Positions 12,376 through 23,410 are shown, counted from the stretch's first letter. The stretch: 64,000 nt of DNA from Ilex aquifolium (GCA_951799425.1 OX637393.1:17689744-17753743), one strand, 5' to 3'. A program made the numbers and translations. Notes: generated by a model not told the origin, from the letters alone.

Positions 12376-13299
12376 AAAATGCTTGCTCTTTAGAGCTGAT
12401 TAAATTATCAAGTAACTCCCAATCATAGGAAAGGGTATTGTTTTTGTAACTTAGTCGATTACCGAGGTCATCTCCTTAAGCAACAAATGGTTCAAGAGGT
12501 GATGGTTAAAAGAAAATGAAAACCTTGAATTTTCAGAGTTGGTTTGAGAATTTGATTACTTTAAGAAATAACAATTAAAGAAAAGAACCGGTTGATTGGT
12601 AGAGATCACCTCACTGTGAATAGGCAGTTTGACTAAAATTCTATAACTCACTCGAGATTGTAGTCAAACACACTCAAGCGGTAGATATTCATTTAACACC
12701 CAATTCATAAATAACAAATATGTACTCAAGACAATTGAATTGGTGAAAGGGAAGTCACTTCGATTGTAGTGATTACAAGAATTACCTGTGCCAAGTCTTA
12801 GTTGTCAAAGGATAAGCAAGAAGATATACAATTCGATAACATCTTCACTTTAACCATTCAATTAACCCAAATAACTCAATAGTAAACAAGCCCTAGTTTT
12901 GAGTCAAAAACCTCAATTCACGGATGAGACTACTTCATCTTATCAAACCGGCGAACGACTACTCACTCATGTCTGCATTAAAATTGAAAGCAATTAAAGG
13001 AAGTGTCATTGTAAATGAAAGCATAAAGACAAGAATTAAAATTATAAGAATTGAATTTGCAAGAAAAGTAAATACGTTGTATTGAAATCGCAATGAATGT
13101 AAATCGTTTGCAGAAAAGAACCAAGAGTAATTTGGTTGCAAGAATTTAATACTGCAATTGAAACAAAACTTGTAAAGTAAAACAATGAAGAAAGCTTGAA
13201 AGAAGAAGAAAAAAATCTAAAACCCTAGGAAAGAGACAAGAGAAGAATCGTGAATTGAATGATGGAATGGAGCTCTCCTCTCTCTTGCTAGACTTGGGT

Positions 13300-13306
13300 T
13301 TTTATA
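13300..13306 (-). promoter_or_regulatory. TATA box in Athila-1 5' LTR
   Basis: Minus strand CCTATAAAAACCC, at the position homologous to 2078-2085, about 105 bases downstream of the palindrome cluster. Confidence 0.6.
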
Positions 13307-13411
13307 GGAGGTCTTGTGCTAAAAATCCTACTTTCTATCCACTAATCATAGCCTTCAAAATATTCAGCAGATTACCTTCCTTAGGAGTCTTGATTACTGA
13401 AATTATAGAAA

Positions 13412-13579
13412 CCTACCAGCAGGAAGCAGAAAATGACATACGGTTAGGACTGTTCACTATTGTCCTCCTACTGGTTGCCTTACTCTCCTATTGGTAGAAC
13501 ACTTATCTGTCTTCAACCTACTAGTAGGAAGTACGAACCTATCGTTAGAACCAACTTGTGGTCTCCATTGTATCGGTAG
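13412..13579. repeat. Palindrome cluster in Athila-1 5' LTR
   Basis: Copies are CCTACCAGCAGG (13412), CTACTGGTTG (13468), CTATTGGTAG (13488), CCTACTAGTAGG (13517), CTATCGTTAG (13539) and GTATCGGTAG (13570). It corresponds to 2191-2337 but has an additional segment around 13517-13548. Confidence 0.7.
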
Positions 13580-13823
13580 AAATGATATTTTCTTAATTTT
13601 GGTTGTTGTGGCATTGTCTTCACTCCTAGGCCTCTAAGCTCATCATCCAAGTCCTCTATAGCATTGAAACACGTGTAATTCTATGATCCTACACCAATTT
13701 AACTACAAACACATAAATTCACTATAACATACAAAACCCAACTAAAACAAATGAATTAAGGGATTAGTATGACTAAGATGAATGATTATGAGGCCTATAA
13801 TATGCAATATTATGCTCTCATCA

Positions 13824-14909
13824 CCCGGACCCAAAAGACGCCGAGTATGTTCTTAAAGAATTTTGGATGGTGTTTGTAGAAATCATTCTAGAGGAAGAAC
13901 TTGAGCTTATAAGGCTCTACGCCAAGGATACCACTGGCCCACCATGCAAAAAGATCCTCTGAAATTCTCTAGGAAATGCGATAAATGTCTTAGGTTCACC
14001 AATGTTCTCAAGAATCCTCCTCAAGAGCTAACCTCTATCACTAGCCCTTGGCCTTTCGCATAATGGGGAATAGATATAGTTGGACCCTTGTATATAGGAA
14101 AGGGGAAAAATAAGTTTGTTGTAGTGGCCATCTAATACTTTGCTAACTTGTCAGAAGTAGAGCCATTAGCCACTATCACAATGCAAAAACTCAAAAGCTT
14201 CACGTGGAAGTCAATTATATGTCGATTCAAGGTCCCTAGGGTCTTGATAACTGAAAATGGCAAGCAATTCGATAGTGACACCTTTAGGAAGTTATGCTCA
14301 GACTTAGGAACTCAGGATCATTACGCATCCCCTATCTATCCTCAGAAAAATGGGTAGGTTGAGGTCACAATCAAAACACCACTCAAGGGTCTGAAGACAA
14401 GATTAGAAGCTGCGAAAGAGTTATGAGTAGAACAGCTCCCAAGCATTCTATCGTTAAATAGGACCACTATGAGGTCCCTTATCGGAGAAACTCAATTTTC
14501 TTCGGCCATTGGAATTGAGGCAGTAATCCCTGTTAAAATGGGATTAGAAACCTTTAGAATTCAACATTTTAATCAAGGAGAGAATGAAGAGTTGCTCAGA
14601 GTCAATCTTGACCTTCTTGACGAAAAAAGGGAGTTAGCCCAAATCAGGGTAGTTGCCTACCAAAGCTAGACTGTGCGATATTATAACAAGAAGGTCAAGG
14701 TCCGGAAATTCTACCCAGGAGAATTGGTCTTAAAAAAGGTAACCCCAGCTTTCAAAGATCCTAAATAAGGGAAGCTGGGGAAAAATTAGAAAGGACCCTA
14801 CCAAGTCAGTAAGATGATATGGCCAGTGACTTATGAACTTCAGACTATGGAAGGGAAGTTTCTGACACATGCCTTGAATGTAGAGCACCTCAAGAAGTGC
14901 TATCAATAA
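13824..14909 (+). pseudogene. 3' end of a Tat-lineage pol (integrase), truncated by Athila-1
   Basis: Plus-strand frames give DAEYVLKEF, then KCDKCLRFTNV (second half of the HHCC zinc finger), WGIDIVGPL and ITENGKQFDSDTF (first and second catalytic Asp contexts), the EVTIK and GLKTRLEAAKE region, then IGIEAVIPVKMGLETFRI and the C-terminal YYNKKVKVRKFYPGELVLKK and NVEHLKKCY motifs, ending at 14909. These match the integrase of the Tat element at 25-36 kb block for block. Several stops (for example in PFA*WGID) and one shift break it. Everything upstream of the zinc finger is missing because Athila-1 begins there. Confidence 0.8.
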
Positions 14910-15498
14910 GTTTTTGACACATCAGGGTCAATCCTCCGATGCTTAAGTCAAAAAAGGAAATAGGAAAATAGAATTTTAGGTTAAGCTTCGATTGTTTACC
15001 TATTTGATTCCTTATCCTCTTTCTTATAGGCAATCATGTTACCGTTGAAATATGTTTATCCCCGTATTTGAATTGGGGTGGATCCCGGGTTATCAGTGTT
15101 TGAGTAGGGAAGAACTCCTTGTTCAGGTGGGAGTCTTAAGCTGAGTTGAATTCGTCAAAGGAGAGCTTTGGCAGGCTAGAGAACTTTTGCGAGTTCGCGA
15201 GCTAGGACTCCACCAACCTGTTGAGCACGTGCTCAAATTCCCACCAACAAATACTATAAAATGTACTTGGCCTAAAATTAATAAACAAGTAGGCAATTTC
15301 GGACTTTGGGTTTGGTATGCTTCAAACTTTTATATCTTTTATGTTTACTACCATTGCTCCAATGGATGCCATGAGTAAGGTTTTCTCTCTTTCTTCTTAC
15401 CAACACTCGACTCACAAGTGGAACACACCAAATTAGGTTATGAAGTGAAAATGAGATATATCATGTTTATTTACATTAATTCCAACAAGTCCACCCAT
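14910..15498. other. Post-pol remnant and spacer
   Basis: No supportable frame. The first 200 bases probably belong to the Tat 3' untranslated region; no LTR partner or antisense accessory gene is visible. Confidence 0.4.
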
Positions 15499-15503
15499 CT
15501 AAG

Positions 15504-16290
15504 GGGTGTGTTTGTTAACCCAAATTCAACACTTAAAATGAATGTATTTGACATTAGTAATTAAGCTTGTTTGATAACTTAAATTTGAATATCTGAATTT
15601 ATTAAGTACTCCAAAAAAATAGGCTAAAATATTAAGCAGGAGATCCCTTACTTAATTCTGAAAATTGAAAGCACTTGGTAAAAACATCTTTAATAGTATT
15701 TACAATATGACAATTCTACCTCGAAATATTTCACGATCCTATTAAAACTTTAATTAGTCTTCTCTTCAAAACCCTCAATTTACCTCACCATTCCTTTGCA
15801 TCTTCAAGTCCTTCTTCCTTTGTCTTCTTCATCGCAGGCATACATACATAATTAGACACACACACACACTATGGCACACACATACACACATGATTCACAC
15901 ACATACACACATAATTCACACACATATACACACACGCTATCAATTTAACTTAAAATAATTTTATTACCGTGGTTGTTAAATGTAGACTACAATATGATAA
16001 TAGTAATTATGATTTATGTTATGAATTAAACTGATTTGATATATCGTAGTTTTTTTATTAGATAAAAGCATATTTTATAAATATTTTCAAAATAAAGAGT
16101 TAAAGGGTGAAATTAAAAATTAATTTATTTTCAGACATCAGCTCTGTACAGTTATCAAACAGTATGATTCATTTCTATACTTAAAATTACAGTGGGTATC
16201 AAACAGTCCGCGATTTCAGCATTCAACATTCAGCACTTAACATTCAGCATTCAGTTTCAGTATTCAGTTTTTAGTTTTATCAAACACCAC
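15504..16290. mobile_element. MITE-like non-autonomous DNA element, copy 1
   Basis: The ends are imperfectly inverted (left GGGTGTGTTTGTTAAC; right end reverse complement GTGGTGTTTGATAA) and both sides are flanked by CTAAG (15499-15503 and 16291-16295). The interior is AT-rich, non-coding and carries an AC microsatellite at 15855-15935. The right end has repeated TTCAG/CATTCAG words as in the neighbour at 16344-17145. Superfamily is not certain; the end motif resembles nonautonomous hAT- or Mutator-like elements. Confidence 0.5.
15855..15935. repeat. AC-rich microsatellite
   Basis: Interrupted (AC)n/(CACA) tract inside the first MITE-like element. Confidence 0.85.
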
Positions 16291-16343
16291 CTAAGTCCAA
16301 CATTTTTCGTTGCAATCACATCAAAATAAAAGTGGTTGTGTAA

Positions 16344-17145
16344 GGGCTATTTGATAACACCACTTAAGGCTTAAAATTGAATAGTTTAAGCACTAAATGA
16401 ATTGAACCCGTTTGATAACCTAAAATTCATACCACTTAATATTTTAAGCACTTCGTAAAAATAAACTAAAATTTTAAATAGCAAGCCAGCTTATCACTTA
16501 ATGCGGATGAAAATATTAATCAATAAGGATTTTATTAATTCTTTATAATGGATAAATATACCCTCAATGTATTTTACACTCTTAACTTTTCAATACCCAT
16601 CATCCACCACCACCACCATTGTGCCGTCACCGCCATCACTGCCACCGCCATTGTGTCGCCCCCACCACCACTACCATTGTGCCACCGCCACCACCACCAT
16701 CACCACCTCCATCGCCAATGTCACTAACACTACCGTCATCACCATTGTGTTGCCGCTACCACTACCATTATGCCATCACCACCACAGTTGCCATTGTTAT
16801 TGTGTCGTCGCCATCACTATCACCATTGTGTCGCCACCGCCACCACTGCCGTCACTACCATCATTGTGCCACCGCTGTCGCCGCCACCACTACCACCACC
16901 ACCATCACAATGGTGATGGTAGGAATAAGATAATTACGGAGAAATTGTTAAAAAGAATGACAAAATTAGAATAATAATAATTTTCAGAATTCAGCTTCTT
17001 ATATTTGTCAAATAATTTTATTCAATTCAATATTTAAATTTCAGTTGATACCAAACAGTCTTTGAATTAAAAAATTTAGCATTCAACACTTAAAATTCAG
17101 TATTCAGTTTTCTATGTTCAACTTTTGATTTTATCAAATATCAAG
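16344..17145. mobile_element. MITE-like non-autonomous DNA element, copy 2
   Basis: Left end GGGCTATTTGATAAC and right end TTATCAAATATC are inverted relative to each other. Sub-terminal words (cacttaa, gcattcaaca, cagtattcagttt) match copy 1. The middle is a CCACCATTG-type trinucleotide tract. No coding frame; the long open frames here are by-products of the repeat. Confidence 0.5.
16606..16920. repeat. CCACCATTGTG/CCGCCA low-complexity tract
   Basis: Degenerate trinucleotide-based repeat (CAC, CAT, CCG, TGT). Open in several frames only because of composition; no gene is called. Confidence 0.85.
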
Positions 17146-17302
17146 TCTACATATCAAACTGATCACTGAACAATATTGAGAATAACATGCAGGTCCCAAT
17201 AGATGATATCTTCACTTCTTTTTTTAACAAATGCAAAATTAACTAACAATTACTGGAAGCTCAATTTCGGAAGAAATCAACAATGGTTACCAAAATGATG
17301 TT

Positions 17303-17308
17303 TTTATT
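17303..17308 (-). terminator. Candidate polyadenylation signal of the peroxidase gene
   Basis: Minus strand AATAAA about 130 bases downstream of the stop codon at 17440-17442. Plant signals are loose, so this is only a candidate. Confidence 0.35.
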
Positions 17309-17439
17309 TTGTCGATCAAACAAATAAAAGCATGAAAAAATAAATTACGACAAAAAGTTGACAATCCTCTTATCAAATCACAAAACTGCCATAATTCACT
17401 TGATTTTGTCTGGCCATTGTCTTGACTTGTCAGTGCATT

Positions 17440-19327
17440 TCAATGATTAACATAATTGCAATTCACTCTAATTTCACCTTCATCTTCACTCTGAATATTA
17501 CCAAGCTTCACCATGGACACAGCGAACTGGCTGTAGAAAACCGAGGGTTGAGAAGCCAGTGCAGTAACAAGAGGTTGAGTCCTTGAATCAGAGTACAACA
17601 ATTGGTCTGTTGATAAAAGTCCCATCTTATACTGAAGGTTTTTGTAGTATTCTGTGTCAAAAGTCCTAGGGGTTATTCCATCAAGGTCCACATATTCTGA
17701 TGCCCATCTGCATTTTCTTCGCAAAAAGTTCAAGTACTTAACGTTGATGGATGGGTCGGGTGTTCCAGTTCCATTGAAGTTATATAGCCTGTATTGCAAT
17801 GAACCACATGTACTCCTTCCAATCGTGTGTGATCCTGAAAAACATGAATGTGTGTTACACACATTACAAATGCACTCAGCAATTGATAATTATTCCACAA
17901 AGAAAGCAACAGATAGGCATGTCCTTAGTTCGGGCTTGCCCATCATGACCCAAAAAATCTGCCCCGACACAAAAATTGGTCCACCCATAACAAGCCCAAA
18001 AAGTTATGGTGCAGGCCACGTCGCTGGGATAGCCCAAACCGTAAACCGCCACCAACAAACCAGGCCAATAGTTTTATTTTTGTAGTAATACTTTCATGTT
18101 ATAATTCATTAAGTTATTTAAGTAATAAGCTTTATCTTATAAGTTAATACGTTATAAATTCTGAAGTCGTATATGGAATAAATTAGAAGTTCTATAATGT
18201 TTTGTTAGAAATTAGAACTATACTACTTTCTAATGAAAGAGAAAGAGCATATGGGCTAGCCAGACTGGGCCCATTCTGAAACTGGTGGCAACACTCGATG
18301 CTTGACCCAGCCCGCGCAATTGTAGTCCCGTTTTGGTTCCAAAAACAATTTTCAGGCTGTGCCTGGTCCGGCGCATAGAAAGAAAGGGTAGTTAGTTCAC
18401 CTGAGAGGACCACCAAGTCAAGTACATTCAAACCCTTTGACTGGAAAAGCAGAATCAGATCAGTGATTTTTTCATGACCCATGGGCACCATTTCAGCTTC
18501 TTTGGCAATCGAAATTCGCCCGTCTTTCCTTCCATATGGAACCATCCAGAATGGGCCTCCGACTCCAACCGTGGCATCTCTAGCCGCACCAGTAAGAATA
18601 TCAGCGCAAGAGACAGTCTTAGGGCACTTGCTCTCTACCTCTGCCTTTATATCTTCAATCACCTCAAACCCTCTCAATGACTTACTTGCATTGGCCATCT
18701 TCTCACTGCCTTCGTTGTCCAAAAGAATGGAACCATCACATCCCTACGAGCATGAGAAGTGTAAATTGATTGAATAGGATAGGTATATCTATCTATGGAT
18801 TCACTTAAATGTAGAATAGACTGCACTTGATATAAGATGGTAGGTATATCTATCTATAAATTCACTTTAATGTAGTAGCCGGTTTCAAACAAGAGAGTAA
18901 TCACTTTATGTAAATAATTTTAATTATTAAGTCTAGGTCCAATCAATATCTCAAAGTACGTCCAATTAAAGGGATCATATACGGTAATGACTCTCAATAG
19001 AATGCATTGCATGCACATATATGCACTGAAAAAGTGATTAAGAGAATAAATGGTTACCCTAACAGCACAGTCATGGAAGTGCAACCGAATGAGACTAGCA
19101 GCAAGAGTATAATCCTTCTTAATCCATTCAGCCATTTTTCTTTGAATGATGGCTTCGAGGTCAGGACAACTCTGTTGATAGTAGGAAAAAGAAAGGTCGT
19201 CACTGAACGGGAAGATATCCGGCAGCTTTGGATTTTTCAGAGAATAAATGGTATTTTCCGCAAGGGTGTCGAAGGTGGAGACTGAAAAAACAAAGAAGAT
19301 TAAGAGGAACACGGTACAAAAATTCAT
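17440..19327 (-). CDS. Class III secretory peroxidase, three exons, intact
   Basis: Exons on the minus strand: 19058-19327, 18401-18743 and 17440-17834, with GT-AG introns in phase 0 (after VR) and phase 1 (inside the Gly of LSGSHT). The spliced frame is 1008 nt, 335 residues. Residues 1-23 are a hydrophobic signal peptide (FLLIFFVFSVS), implying export to the wall or apoplast. Distal haem pocket: Arg81 and His85 in LIRLHFHDC; Ca-binding GCDGS follows; FxDTL-like structural part YGRKDGRIS; proximal His207 in SGSHTIGRSTC. The conserved Cys of this family are all visible. Such enzymes oxidise phenolics with H2O2 (lignin, suberin, wall cross-linking). The sequence most resembles the PERK7/PER7-type Arabidopsis protein from memory. 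Many family members have three introns; the usual third one is absent. This is the only clearly intact host gene in the window. Confidence 0.92.
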
Positions 19328-19424
19328 GATGCTTTTGTTTTCAATTCAGGTCTAAATGAAGAGGGAAAGGTTGGGTTTCTGGGGTGTAAGTGTGGGTTCT
19401 GATTTGTTGGTGTTTGTGATCTAC

Positions 19425-19431
19425 ATTTATA
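19425..19431 (-). promoter_or_regulatory. TATA box of the peroxidase gene
   Basis: Minus strand GTTTTATAAATGTAG, about 98 bases upstream of the ATG at 19327, the usual distance for a plant gene with a short 5' leader. Confidence 0.6.
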
Positions 19432-19587
19432 AAACTCGCAGTTGCACATAAGCTAAGAATATGTCGGTTAGCTAGTTAGTTAAGGACATACGTGAAACGC
19501 ACTACCATTGATGGCGTGCAAACATGTAGGATTGGGAGTAAAATAGTTTGGTATAAAAGAATTATTATTAAAGAAGTTAATTGAGAT

Positions 19588-19619
19588 TGTGTGTGTGTCA
19601 CTCTGTGTGTGTGTGTGTC
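19588..19619. repeat. GT microsatellite upstream of the peroxidase
   Basis: Two GT runs separated by CACTCT, about 270 bases upstream of the peroxidase ATG. Confidence 0.85.
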
Positions 19620-19984
19620 AATAATAGGCCATCTTTGAACCTGAGCAAGTCAAAGAGATAAAAAAATGTTGGTAGGTACTGTGGTTCAGGGCCAAGCACA
19701 TCCACCAACAAGCTTTTATACGTATTTACCAACAATTGCATATATAGTTGCTGAAATGGCGTACGACTATCTCCTTTAAAAGAAATTGGCAGCAGCATGG
19801 TCGAAAAAACAAAGGAAACTGGCCAACGTTAGGTAAATATGTAAAAGTTAAAAGGTTAATTCTATTTCATCCTCTTATAGTTTCACCATGTAGTACTTCA
19901 TTCAGTATGGTTAAAAAATAAAAACATAATTAACCCACTTTTTGTACACGCCCAAACTATTCAGGGGTTATATGATTATTTTTT

Positions 19985-20340
19985 AAAAGAATTTGGAGAA
20001 TAAATTCTTCATGGATAAACTGTAAACTAAGTTTATAGGCAACCACTAATATAATGATACATCATCTATTTTTAAGTCAAACTCTACAAACCAATCTGCA
20101 TTGACCCGAACCTCTTTAACTCTATCACATTTGTCTTGGATGTTAATAATTATTGGGTCCTACTTTACTAACTCATGGTTAAAACAAACCAAAAAAATAA
20201 TAAAAAATAGAAACAAAAGTTACAGTCCCACTCCAACACAGACGAATGACTTCGTTTTCTCCAGCAGCTGCTGTTCGTCTTTTCCAGTGGTTGCTGTTCG
20301 TCTTCTCCGGCCAAAATTTCGTTGAATTTTTCAGTTTAAA
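19985..20340 (+). repeat. Dispersed repeat, copy A
   Basis: Homologous in inverted orientation to about 52135-52480: shared stretches include GAGAATAAATTCTTCA, TTTATAGGC, ATCATCTATTTTTAA, CCCACTCCAA and ACAGACGAA. Copy A carries an extra duplicated segment (GCTGCTGTTCGTCTT words) near 20265-20300. No coding capacity, no clear ends. Confidence 0.6.
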
Positions 20341-20386
20341 TATTCCTCTTCTATGTTATATTAAGATATGTTATAATATATATATA

Positions 20387-20415
20387 CTAGTTATTGTCTG
20401 TGCCTGAAGGCACAG
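20387..20415 (-). mobile_element. Candidate Helitron 3' terminus
   Basis: Read on the minus strand there is a perfect 8 bp stem hairpin CTGTGCCT-TC-AGGCACAG, then 7 bases, then CTAG followed by T in an AT-rich target. This is the end structure of Helitron rolling-circle elements (hairpin, CTRR, insertion at AT). The element body would extend to higher coordinates and may include the low-complexity tract at 20515-20840. I could not find a convincing 5' TC end, and no helicase is present. Confidence 0.45.
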
Positions 20416-20514
20416 AGTAATAAAAAATGATAAACAATAAACATATTTCTATTTATATCCAAAATCAAATCACAAACATAGAGGAGAGATAAATGAATTT
20501 AAGTATCCGTTATA

Positions 20515-20840
20515 GTGGGGGTGAGAGGTGGTGGTGGTTGGAGACGGTGATGGTTGTGGTGGGTAGCAATGACTGTGGTGGCGATGGTGGTGTTGGTGGT
20601 GGTGACGATGGTGGTGGTGGCGATGGCGGCGGTGGCGATGGCGGCGACAGTGGTGGTGGCGATGGTGGTGGTGGCAGCGATGGCGATGGCGGTGGTGGTG
20701 GCAGTGGCGGTGGTGGCGATGGTGGTGGTGGCGGCGGCGATAGTAGTGGTGGCGATGACAACGACTGCGGTAGTGGTGGTGGTGGTGGTGGCGGCAGTGG
20801 CAGTGGTGGTGGTGGTGGTGGCGGCGGTGGTGGTGGTTTC
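20515..20840. repeat. GGTGGTGGCGATGG low-complexity tract
   Basis: Degenerate GGT/GGC/GAT trinucleotide array. It is open in four frames at once (poly-Gly, poly-Val, poly-Pro, poly-Thr), which argues for a repeat and not a gene. Confidence 0.9.
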
Positions 20841-20858
20841 AAACACTATTTTTTTTTT

Positions 20859-20896
20859 AAAGTACTTATGAGAAATAATTTCTAGAAGTACTTTTA
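20859..20896. repeat. Imperfect inverted repeat
   Basis: Arms AAGTACTTATGAGAAA and TTTCTAGAAGTACTT can fold on each other. It lies just before the solo LTR; possibly the end of a small DNA element. Confidence 0.45.
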
Positions 20897-20918
20897 AAAA
20901 GTCAGTTCAAACACATCC

Positions 20919-23405
20919 TGTAACACCCCAAAACACACACTGGACGACATTACATTCTAAAACCATTCATATCATGAGAGCACTAATATAATCCCTTAAG
21001 AAACAAGACTTCATTTGTCATCCACGAATATTTACAACATTATCCAAAAGAATAAGCCCAAGTCATGACTATTATATCTCAAAAATTAATTAAAGAACGC
21101 AGCGGAATAAACAAAAGAAGCGAGACTACACAATGTTCTAAAAGAATGTCCTAGTCTAGTACAAAAGGAAAGGAGGTTGCTCTATGCGTCCACCTCGGGA
21201 TCCACACTCCCGTCCAGTGGAGTCTTCCAAGTAGCGGGCTCCTCGACCCTTACGTCCTCCTCCTCAAGCGGGTAATCTGAAAAATGTTAGCCATAGGGGG
21301 TGAGCACGAAGCTCTGTAGAAAAATTCTCCCAAACCCATACAAGGTTTAGCAAATCATTTAAAACGGTCGGTCTCAATTTTTAACATAACATAGATACAT
21401 AATTTGAAATAAAGCAGTGATATTTAAAAAAGATCTCAAGTTTATTTAAAAAACATTCATTAAATGAATAAACGGGCACCACATACAAATAATAACCATT
21501 AATTGCCATAACCAATTCTCAATAATTCTTTCGGTAGGTGGCATACTTTGTGGTAACCTCCACCCCCCTTTAGGTCATCTTTGATTCTCAAGCATCCTTA
21601 CCGGGAACCTCTCGAGAATGGATGAACATCCTTACATGAAACCTCTCACCAATCATTACATTGTTTCCCAAACATCCTTACCGGGAACCTCTAAGGAAGG
21701 GGTGAGCATCCTTACAAGGAACCTCTCACTCATGTGCATCACAAAACAACCCAACCCAAGCATACAATTCCAATATTTATCTCAATTTACAAACATCTAT
21801 CCAAAATCCCCCAAATATATCATGTAACAATTCCACAACCAACTAAGAAAATACATGAGATCACAATAACATCATTTTTTTACCCAACACAAAGCACTAA
21901 GGTTTCGAAATCTATAATAAAGAAAGCATTTAGGAAGGAAATACATCACTCTCCAAAAATTAGGGTTTTAAAACTAAAAAGGAGATTTCATAGGTATTAA
22001 ACCCTAACTTTGTTCAAAACATGTAATCCTTGCAAAAAGCCTAAGAGATGATGATTCCATAGCATATATATACCATTGATAGCCAAAGCATACATATATA
22101 AATATCCTACCCTCAATGTAAGTGAATGAGAGAAAACCCCTACCTTGAATCCTTAGTTTGTAGGAAAAACTTGAGCCTTGATCTTGAATCTACCCTTAAA
22201 TCTCTTGTTTTTTCCCTTCCTTTCTTCCTCTCTAATGCTCTCTAGGGTTCCAAGAGGTGTGGGGTGAGAGTGGAGTGAAAGAAATGAGGGCAAATGGGAT
22301 GAAAATGAGTTTAAAACATATCAGCCCCGAAATTACTGTTCATGGACTGTTTTGGCCTTCTCCGAAATTACGGTTTTGCCACTAAGAATCTCCAATTTGA
22401 TCCATATGACTACTCTAAGGTTTTTCGACGTTACAGATTCATTTTTAATGTTATTTTAACCTAAAAACATTTATTTTTATGATTTATCTCAAAACCAAAA
22501 ACAACGTACACCTGAAACACTAAAGTTTCTATTTTACCCATTCGAACCTGCTATTAATGAAGTTTTGCGATGTTTGCAAATAAAAGGTGATAAATGGTGC
22601 TTCTTAAAACCTTTTATACTTATTTGAAGCCTAAATGTACTCATTATTCTTATATTTTGATTTAGGATGCAAATGGAGACATTAAATGCAAAACGAAGCT
22701 AATTGGACTATTTCGACATCGCTTCGTTATCTGGGCATAACTCTCTCATCCGAGCTTCAATTGAGATGATTCAAGATTCTATGGAATGATAAGAAAGAGC
22801 TATAAAACTTTCATGTTTTGAGTTTTGAGAGATATTGACTGTATCAAGGTCTAAATCGGGCTTGAAGTTGCAGCCAGTGCACTGTTCACGTGCACTGTCC
22901 AAGCTAATTGGGCTGTTTTGACATCACTTCGTTATCTGGGCATAACTCTCTCATCCGAGCTCCGATTGAGATGATTCAAGAGGCTATGGAATGCTAAGAA
23001 AGAGCTCTACAACTTTAATTTTTTGAGTTTTGAGAGATATTGATTGCATCAAGGTCGAAATCGCGCTTGAAGTTGCAGCCAGTGCACTGTTCACGTGCAC
23101 TGTTCACAGCATGTTTCATCTCTTTTTCCATTTCCACTCCATTCCTAAGCCAACCAAATCTATCCCAAACCTCGCCAACACATATTTCTACACCAAACCT
23201 ATTTAATACAAGTTCTAGGATCTAAAATTTCATATTTTCACTTATTAAAAACCAAATTTCAACTATTATTTCCACTAACATTTTAAATCTCTACTTTTCC
23301 AATCTACCAAATTCAAACACACATCACTACACATATCCACATTTTTACATCAATTATTTACTATATATCTATATACATATATAAAAGAAAATGCGGGGTG
23401 TTACA
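20919..23405. mobile_element. Solo LTR, chromovirus-like, 2487 bp
   Basis: Starts TGTAACACCCC and ends GGGGTGTTACA, an 11 bp perfect terminal inverted repeat typical for Tekay-type chromovirus LTRs. Flanking 5-mers catcc (20914-20918) and caccc (23406-23410) differ at one base and fit a target-site duplication. No gag or pol is attached. Length is close to the two Tekay-like LTRs at 37701 and 57066 (about 2.48 kb), but interior sequence is mostly different. It contains a 205 bp tandem duplication at 22696-23105. The orientation is not settled. Confidence 0.75.
22696..23105. repeat. 205 bp tandem duplication with CAGTGCACTG palindrome
   Basis: Two units begin AAGCTAATTGG at 22696 and 22901. 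Each ends with CAGTGCACTG (22875-22884 and 23080-23089), closely followed by CACGTG and GTGCAC, giving overlapping palindromes. The units differ by scattered substitutions. Confidence 0.8.
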
Positions 23406-23410
23406 CACCC

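Larger units (their letters stand above)
1157..13823 (-). mobile_element. Athila-1: Ty3/gypsy LTR retrotransposon, Athila lineage, decayed
   Basis: This is a 12.7 kb element read on the minus strand: 5' LTR 12380-13823, tRNA-Asp-type PBS 12358-12375, gag about 11029-12197, protease/RT/RNase H/integrase about 6670-10240, long spacer, accessory ORF 2949-4214, PPT 2582-2592, 3' LTR 1157-2581. Lineage is set by integrase residues such as ACHLPVEMEHRAY, by the tRNA-Asp PBS and by an extra ORF after pol, all typical of Athila. Many stops and frameshifts make it non-autonomous. The flanks do not show a matching 5 bp duplication (cctaa left, cccgg right), so one end has probably been rearranged. The right flank is a Tat pol cut just before the integrase zinc finger, which shows Athila-1 landed inside that older element. 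Confidence 0.9.
12380..13823 (-). repeat. Athila-1 5' LTR
   Basis: 1444 bp, plus-strand ends TGCTTGCTC and CTCATCA, giving TG...CA termini. It is homologous to 1157-2581. It contains a TATA box at 13300-13306 and the palindromic cluster at 13412-13579. The outer flank at 13824 is Tat pol sequence. Confidence 0.88.

Noticed and set aside
1-14909. One Tat element with accessory ORF at 1-945 and pol at 13824-14909 on the same strand.
   Set aside because: In the better-preserved Tat element accessory gene and pol are on opposite strands, and the flanks of Athila-1 do not match, so common origin is not supported.
16567-16974. Two overlapping plus-strand frames rich in His, Thr and Pro.
   Set aside because: Products of the CCACCATTG-type simple repeat inside a MITE-like element.
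17835-18400. Possible transposon insertion in peroxidase intron 2, with GGGC/GCCC-rich words and an open frame on the plus strand.
   Set aside because: No terminal repeats or target duplication could be identified; a plain intron explains it.
20493-20885. Several long overlapping open frames (poly-Gly, poly-Val, poly-Pro, poly-Thr).
   Set aside because: All arise from a GGT/GGC/GAT low-complexity tract that is open in many frames; there is no conserved domain and no start context.
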